This document shows, piece after piece, positions 19,251 through 21,868 of a stretch of DNA of 21,868 bases. The DNA is taken from contig BFEA01000052.1 in assembly GCA_003427395.1 (NCBI GenBank), positions 3,340,935 to 3,362,802 of the forward strand. The letters run 5' to 3'. A model generated the notes under the pieces. It did not search any database, was not told the DNA's origin, and saw only the letters and a program-made list of their open reading frames with translations. Both the position numbers and the translations under genes were made by a program. Each line of letters starts with the position of its first letter. Positions within the stretch are counted from its first letter, which is position 1. Origin of the DNA: Chara braunii. Lineage: Eukaryota > Streptophyta > Charophyceae > Charales > Characeae.

Positions 19251-19324
19251 GGTGGGTGTAGGGGTGTGTGTGTATGTGTGACCTTCAGTGTGTGGGTGGG
19301 TGCGAGTGTGTGTGACCTTGAGTG

Positions 19325-19388
<64 letters not shown>
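19211..19388. repeat. Paired (GT)n(GA)n microsatellites
   Basis: A GT run passes into a GA run at 19211-19250, and the same GT-to-GA order recurs at about 19328-19388 after about 80 bp of GT-rich imperfect repeat. The pattern suggests duplication of a compound microsatellite. Confidence 0.9.
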
Positions 19389-19391
<3 letters not shown>

Positions 19392-19500
19392 CTGTTCTGC
19401 GTCATCAGGATCTGCTACGTACGGCAGCAGATTCTGTGTGTCCTCTGTCCTCTGTCAAGAGTTCGTGGATTGTCAATTGGGTTATTGGGCCTCGCTCCAG

Positions 19501-19621
19501 TGCACAACACTAGACATGTATGTCGCAGTAAAAGGAAGGCCAGATTCATTTGGACTGCTCGAACATTTCGAATGAATTGGACCAGTAGTAGGGGCTCCAG
19601 ATGCATGTAGAGTGTTGCGCA
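19501..19621. mobile_element. Small TIR element, 121 bp
   Basis: TGCACAACACTAGACATG (19501-19518) is inverted at 19604-19621 (reverse complement TGCGCAACACTCTACATG), 15 of 18 matching. The interior has a weaker inverted pair around GATTCATTTGG and CGAATGAATTGG. No clear target duplication was seen, so the class is unassigned. It is a non-coding MITE candidate. Confidence 0.5.
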
Positions 19622-19830
19622 GTGGGGCGTGTTCTCTCGTTCTTCTTGTTGTGCCCCCCCCTCCTCCCCCCCTCCCTTTTTGAGACACTGTCCTCTTCTC
19701 CGATTCCCAGCCAGGATTTTTTTAATCAATTTTTTCTTTCTTTTTCCGAAGAGGTTATTGTTTCTTTATTTATTCGATTGGTCAACGTCTTTCCCTTTCC
19801 CCAATCTATTCTGTTGTGCTGTTGGCCTGT
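19622..19830. other. Pyrimidine-rich spacer, no gene seen
   Basis: C- and T-rich sequence between the small TIR element and the tRNA-like repeat cluster. Nothing coding is supported. Confidence 0.45.
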
Positions 19831-20062
19831 AGCGTGTGTCCACCGCGGGCTAACGCCACACTGGCATTTGCCGTCGCCGGTTAAAAGGGTTGGAACCCCC
19901 GAAGTGCGTATCGTGTGTCCATCGAGGACTGACAAACACTTGCATTTGCAATGTGGCCGGTTAAAAGGGTTCGAACCTGGCCGGTTAAAAGGTTAAAAGG
20001 GTTCGAACCTGGCCGGTTAAAAGGTTAAAAGGGTTCGAACCTGGCCGGTTAAAAGGGTTGGA
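19831..20062 (+). repeat. tRNA-like (B-box) repeat family with a 32-bp tandem array
   Basis: Two units of about 70 bp begin near 19833 and 19912 with CGTGTGTCCA, pass through a GCATTTGC block and end CCGGTTAAAAGGGTT(C/G)GAACC. The tail then repeats with a 32-bp period at 19967, 19999 and 20031. GGTTCGAACC resembles the pol III B box. A third relative lies at about 20358-20424. No full tRNA cloverleaf can be folded. A tRNA-derived SINE-like family is possible. Confidence 0.55.
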
Positions 20063-20100
20063 AACCCCGAAGTGTGTATCGTGTGTCGACCGCGGACTAA

Positions 20101-20237
20101 GGGTCTCGGTGAACTACTACTTTCGAAATGCGCAAAACGAGAGTGAATCTTCCGCTAGAACATGGAAAGATGCACCGGCATGACTTTTATTTTTGTCTTT
20201 CGTGCATGTCGAGAGTAGTGGAGCGAGGTGGGGGCCC
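20101..20237. mobile_element. Tourist-like MITE, 137 bp, with TAA flanks
   Basis: Starts GGGTCTCGGTGAACTACTAC and ends with the imperfect inverted partner (reverse complement begins GGGCCCCCACCTCGCTCCAC then TACTCTCGA). It is flanked by TAA on both sides (20098-20100 and 20238-20240). The interior GCGCAAAACGAGAGTGAA and CTTCCGCTAGAACATGGA matches the elements at 12519 and 16537. It has inserted into a tRNA-like repeat. Confidence 0.65.
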
Positions 20238-20261
20238 TAACTCGCTTCCATTGACAATCCC

Positions 20262-20430
20262 CGGTCAAGGGTTCGAACCTGAAGTGTTTATCGTGTGTTT
20301 TTACCTCGGACTAATAATGAATGGGGAGGAGGGTTCGAACACCCTTTTGGGCCCCAAACGTGTCCCCCTTGGACTCACAAAACACTTGCATTTGCCAGTT
20401 TAGAAGGTCGAGGGTTCGAACCCCAATTGT
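20262..20430 (+). repeat. Further tRNA-like repeat copies with B-box matches
   Basis: TTCGAAC-centred motifs recur at 20270-20279, 20331-20340 and 20413-20423. The last (GGTTCGAACCC) fits the B-box consensus GGTTCGANNCC exactly. Its upstream part (CTTGCATTTGCC, then AAGGTCGAGG) aligns with the units near 19850-19977. The T-stem is incomplete and no acceptor stem is evident. Confidence 0.45.
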
Positions 20431-20459
20431 GTGTGTATACGGATGTTCACGCTGGCAGA

Positions 20460-20475
20460 TGTGTGTGTGCTTTTT
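20460..20475. repeat. Target-site duplication of the U6 pseudogene, tail side
   Basis: TGTGTGTGTGCTTTTT here is repeated at 20657-20672, two bases beyond the 5' end of the U6 copy. On the sense (minus) strand each begins with five A, as expected for cleavage at TTTT/A by a LINE endonuclease. The T portion merges with the tail, so the exact length is uncertain. Confidence 0.75.
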
Positions 20476-20509
20476 TTTTTTTTTTTTTTTTTTTTCTTTT
20501 TTTTTTTTC

Positions 20510-20551
<42 letters not shown>
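20471..20551 (-). repeat. Poly(A) tail of the U6 pseudogene (T-run on the + strand)
   Basis: Eighty-one bases of T on the + strand are interrupted only at 20496 and 20509-20510. Position and orientation fit the poly(A) tail added to the retroposed U6 RNA. It also creates spurious poly-Phe frames. Confidence 0.9.
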
Positions 20552-20552
<1 letters not shown>

Positions 20553-20654
20553 ATTTGGACCATTTCTCTATTCATGCGTGTCATCCTTGCGCAGGGGCCA
20601 TGCTAATTAACACTTCTCTGTATCGTTCCAATTTTAACGGATGTCCCGAAGGAC
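20552..20654 (-). pseudogene. U6 spliceosomal snRNA processed pseudogene
   Basis: The minus strand reads as U6 from its 5' stem-loop (GTCCTTCGGGACATCCG) through AAATTGGAACGATACAGAGA, TTAGCATGGCCCCTGCGC and AAGGATGACACGC to GAAATGGTCCAAAT. Functional U6 genes end in a T-run. Here the sense strand continues into about 80 nt of A, i.e. a poly(A) tail. A 5-nt insertion (TGTTA) separates ACAGAGA from the AGC triad, and the 5' stem is one pair shorter than usual. No upstream sequence element or TATA box at about -30 was seen. A 16-bp duplication flanks the copy. The parent snRNA pairs with U2 in the spliceosome core; this copy should be inert. Confidence 0.93.
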
Positions 20655-20656
20655 TG

Positions 20657-20672
20657 TGTGTGTGTGCTTTTT
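20657..20672. repeat. Target-site duplication of the U6 pseudogene, 5' side
   Basis: Identical 16-bp match to 20460-20475. Together they bracket the U6 body and its tail. Confidence 0.75.
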
Positions 20673-21653
20673 CGTGGCTCGAAGAAGAGATTTTACGGCC
20701 TCGTTCGACACCCCACTTGAACTCGGAAGGGTTGAAGTAAAAGTTGTTCTTCGTTCGACTGCCCTACCCTAACATCCTGGTATGAATAGGCGCTGATTGA
20801 AGATGGCCCTGATTTGGGGAGATGGAGGGGAAGAGGGAAAAAAGAGGGGAGGAAGAAGATGAATCAATCTCTCGACGTCAAAGCTTTTTCAATGGCAGCT
20901 TCCGTGTGCACATCGCCCAGTCCGAAAAGCAGCAGCTTTTGTCTTCGGTTTCATGTTTTTCTTCTGAGATATGGAGGCAGCCCTAAGGTGAGTGGGGGGA
21001 AAAAAAAAGTTGCGGTCCTGTCTTGTCTTATTGCTTTTTTGTTTTTTTTTTCTTGTTCTTTATGAATTTATCTTCGTACGCACGCAGGCATATATATATA
21101 TATTCTGTTTTTTCGCTTTGGCGCTCTGATATCATGTGACAATATATATAGTGCCTTTTGGCTGTGTGCAAGTGGGTCGATATGACACACGGGGGTGGGG
21201 GTAGACGCCGCTCAACCTACATCCACGTGGGCGGCCTTGTACGCAAGAGCTTCTGAACAGGGGGAGTCTTGTAAGGAAGATTTAAAATAAATGAAATTAT
21301 TTTTTTTCTTTTTTTTTTCGCTTTTGCGCTCTCACTCATATTCATGTGATGATATATATGTATATCTATATCTATTATGTGACAATATATATATGTATCT
21401 GTTTGTGACGATTTATATGATATATATATATATATTTATATTTATTATTATTGTTTTTTTTTCTTCACTAAACTCGCTCGCGATGTCTTTTGTAGGAGGG
21501 TGGCAGGGGAAGCTTGCGACTTGTATATAGCTCTCCAACTTTCCTAATTTGGTAATCTCCGGCTATGTAGATGGTGGGTTGGGGGCTGAAAGGAGGGGGG
21601 CGAAAGGTGGGGGGAGGATGAATTGAAATTTGAAGGTTGTTTTGGCAGACGGC
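20673..21653. other. No gene seen; AT-microsatellite region with a duplicated motif
   Basis: Contains several T-runs and (TA)n stretches (about 21091-21100, 21144-21150, 21344-21365, 21420-21436). The phrase TTTTTCGCTTTGGCGCTCT near 21108 recurs as TTTTTTTCGCTTTTGCGCTC near 21312, each followed within about 30 bp by CATGTGA and ATATATAT, suggesting a tandem duplication of about 200 bp. No gene is supported. Confidence 0.5.
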
Positions 21654-21868
21654 TTTTAATAGTCATATGTCCTAATTCCGTTTTCTTTCCGCTCCGTTAC
21701 GTTACGTTACGTTACGTTACGATACGATTCGATTCGTTTCGTTTGCTCTCTGAACTTCCTTTTTAATAGTCATATGTCCTACCGAACGCTTATTAACCCC
21801 CAATAAATCCGAGGCCAATGGGTGTCTCGCATTCCGTTTTCTTTCCGCTCCGTTACGTTACGTTACGT
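21654..21868. repeat. Duplicated block with CGTTA pentamer arrays, cut by the window edge
   Basis: TTTTAATAGTCATATGTCCT occurs at 21654 and 21761. ATTCCGTTTTCTTTCCGCTC followed by CGTTA repeats occurs at 21675 and 21831. The first array has five CGTTA units (from about 21695) that decay into CGATA, CGATT and CGTTT pentamers. The second runs off the end of the window. The unit is not a known plant or algal telomere repeat (TTTAGGG or TTTTAGGG). Confidence 0.85.

Noticed and set aside
20405-20430. Genuine tRNA gene around GGTTCGAACCCC
   Set aside because: Only the T-loop region fits. The T-stem is incomplete, and no acceptor stem or proper D-arm could be found.
20552-20654. U6 copy as a functional snRNA gene
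   Set aside because: It has no T-run terminator, no upstream sequence element, no TATA box at about -30, an insertion in the catalytic core, and the hallmarks of retroposition.
20295-20740. Frames of 103 and 139 codons with long poly-Phe
   Set aside because: They read through the T-run (U6 poly(A) tail) and the antisense of the U6 copy.
21695-21868. CGTTA array as telomere
   Set aside because: It does not match TTTAGGG or other known green-lineage telomere repeats, decays quickly, and is embedded in duplicated non-telomeric sequence.

Overview
This looks like nuclear DNA of a streptophyte (plant lineage) eukaryote from a short-read draft assembly. The evidence is one intact gene of the plant proton pump interactor (PPI) family, a long span of decayed retrotransposon DNA, very dense dinucleotide microsatellites, an N gap, and a leftover Nextera mate-pair junction adapter. 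A charophyte such as Chara would fit the low gene density and microsatellite load, but that is an inference and was not tested.

Layout. Positions 1-8.2 kb are AT-rich and gene-poor. They open with a 55-bp satellite. A poly(A)/(AAAC)n tract lies at 2.7 kb. The best-supported feature is a decayed LINE-type reverse transcriptase on the minus strand at 5.87-6.67 kb, whose motif order is still readable through stops and frameshifts; its upstream part may reach about 8.1 kb. From about 9.6 to 11.8 kb there are two diverged direct copies of one element with a (CT)n(CA)n core. The second copy contains a 341-N gap, and the 358-bp spacer between them carries a short coding-like frame. From 12.5 to 12.8 kb two small Tourist-like MITEs sit next to each other and share a TTA.

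The only convincing gene is at 13855-16443 (+): an uninterrupted 862-codon PPI1-like protein with a low-complexity N-terminus, a long coiled coil and a C-terminal membrane anchor. Its upstream region has an inverted CCAAT box, a TATA-like run, two E2F-type sites and two G-boxes. Just past its stop lie a (TG)n(AG)n tract and a 136-bp palindrome.

From 16.9 kb to the end no gene is recognisable. The sequence is microsatellites, minisatellites (62-bp, 25-bp, 32-bp and about 90-bp units), a small TIR element, another Tourist-like MITE, a tRNA-like (B-box) repeat family, and a U6 snRNA copy on the minus strand with a poly(A) tail and a 16-bp target duplication, i.e. a LINE-mobilised processed pseudogene. 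The window ends inside a CGTTA pentamer array.

No new multi-gene system was found. The most useful observations are the mate-pair adapter (possible false join at about 17.0 kb), the U6 retropseudogene, the decayed LINE that shows such machinery existed, and the MITE family.
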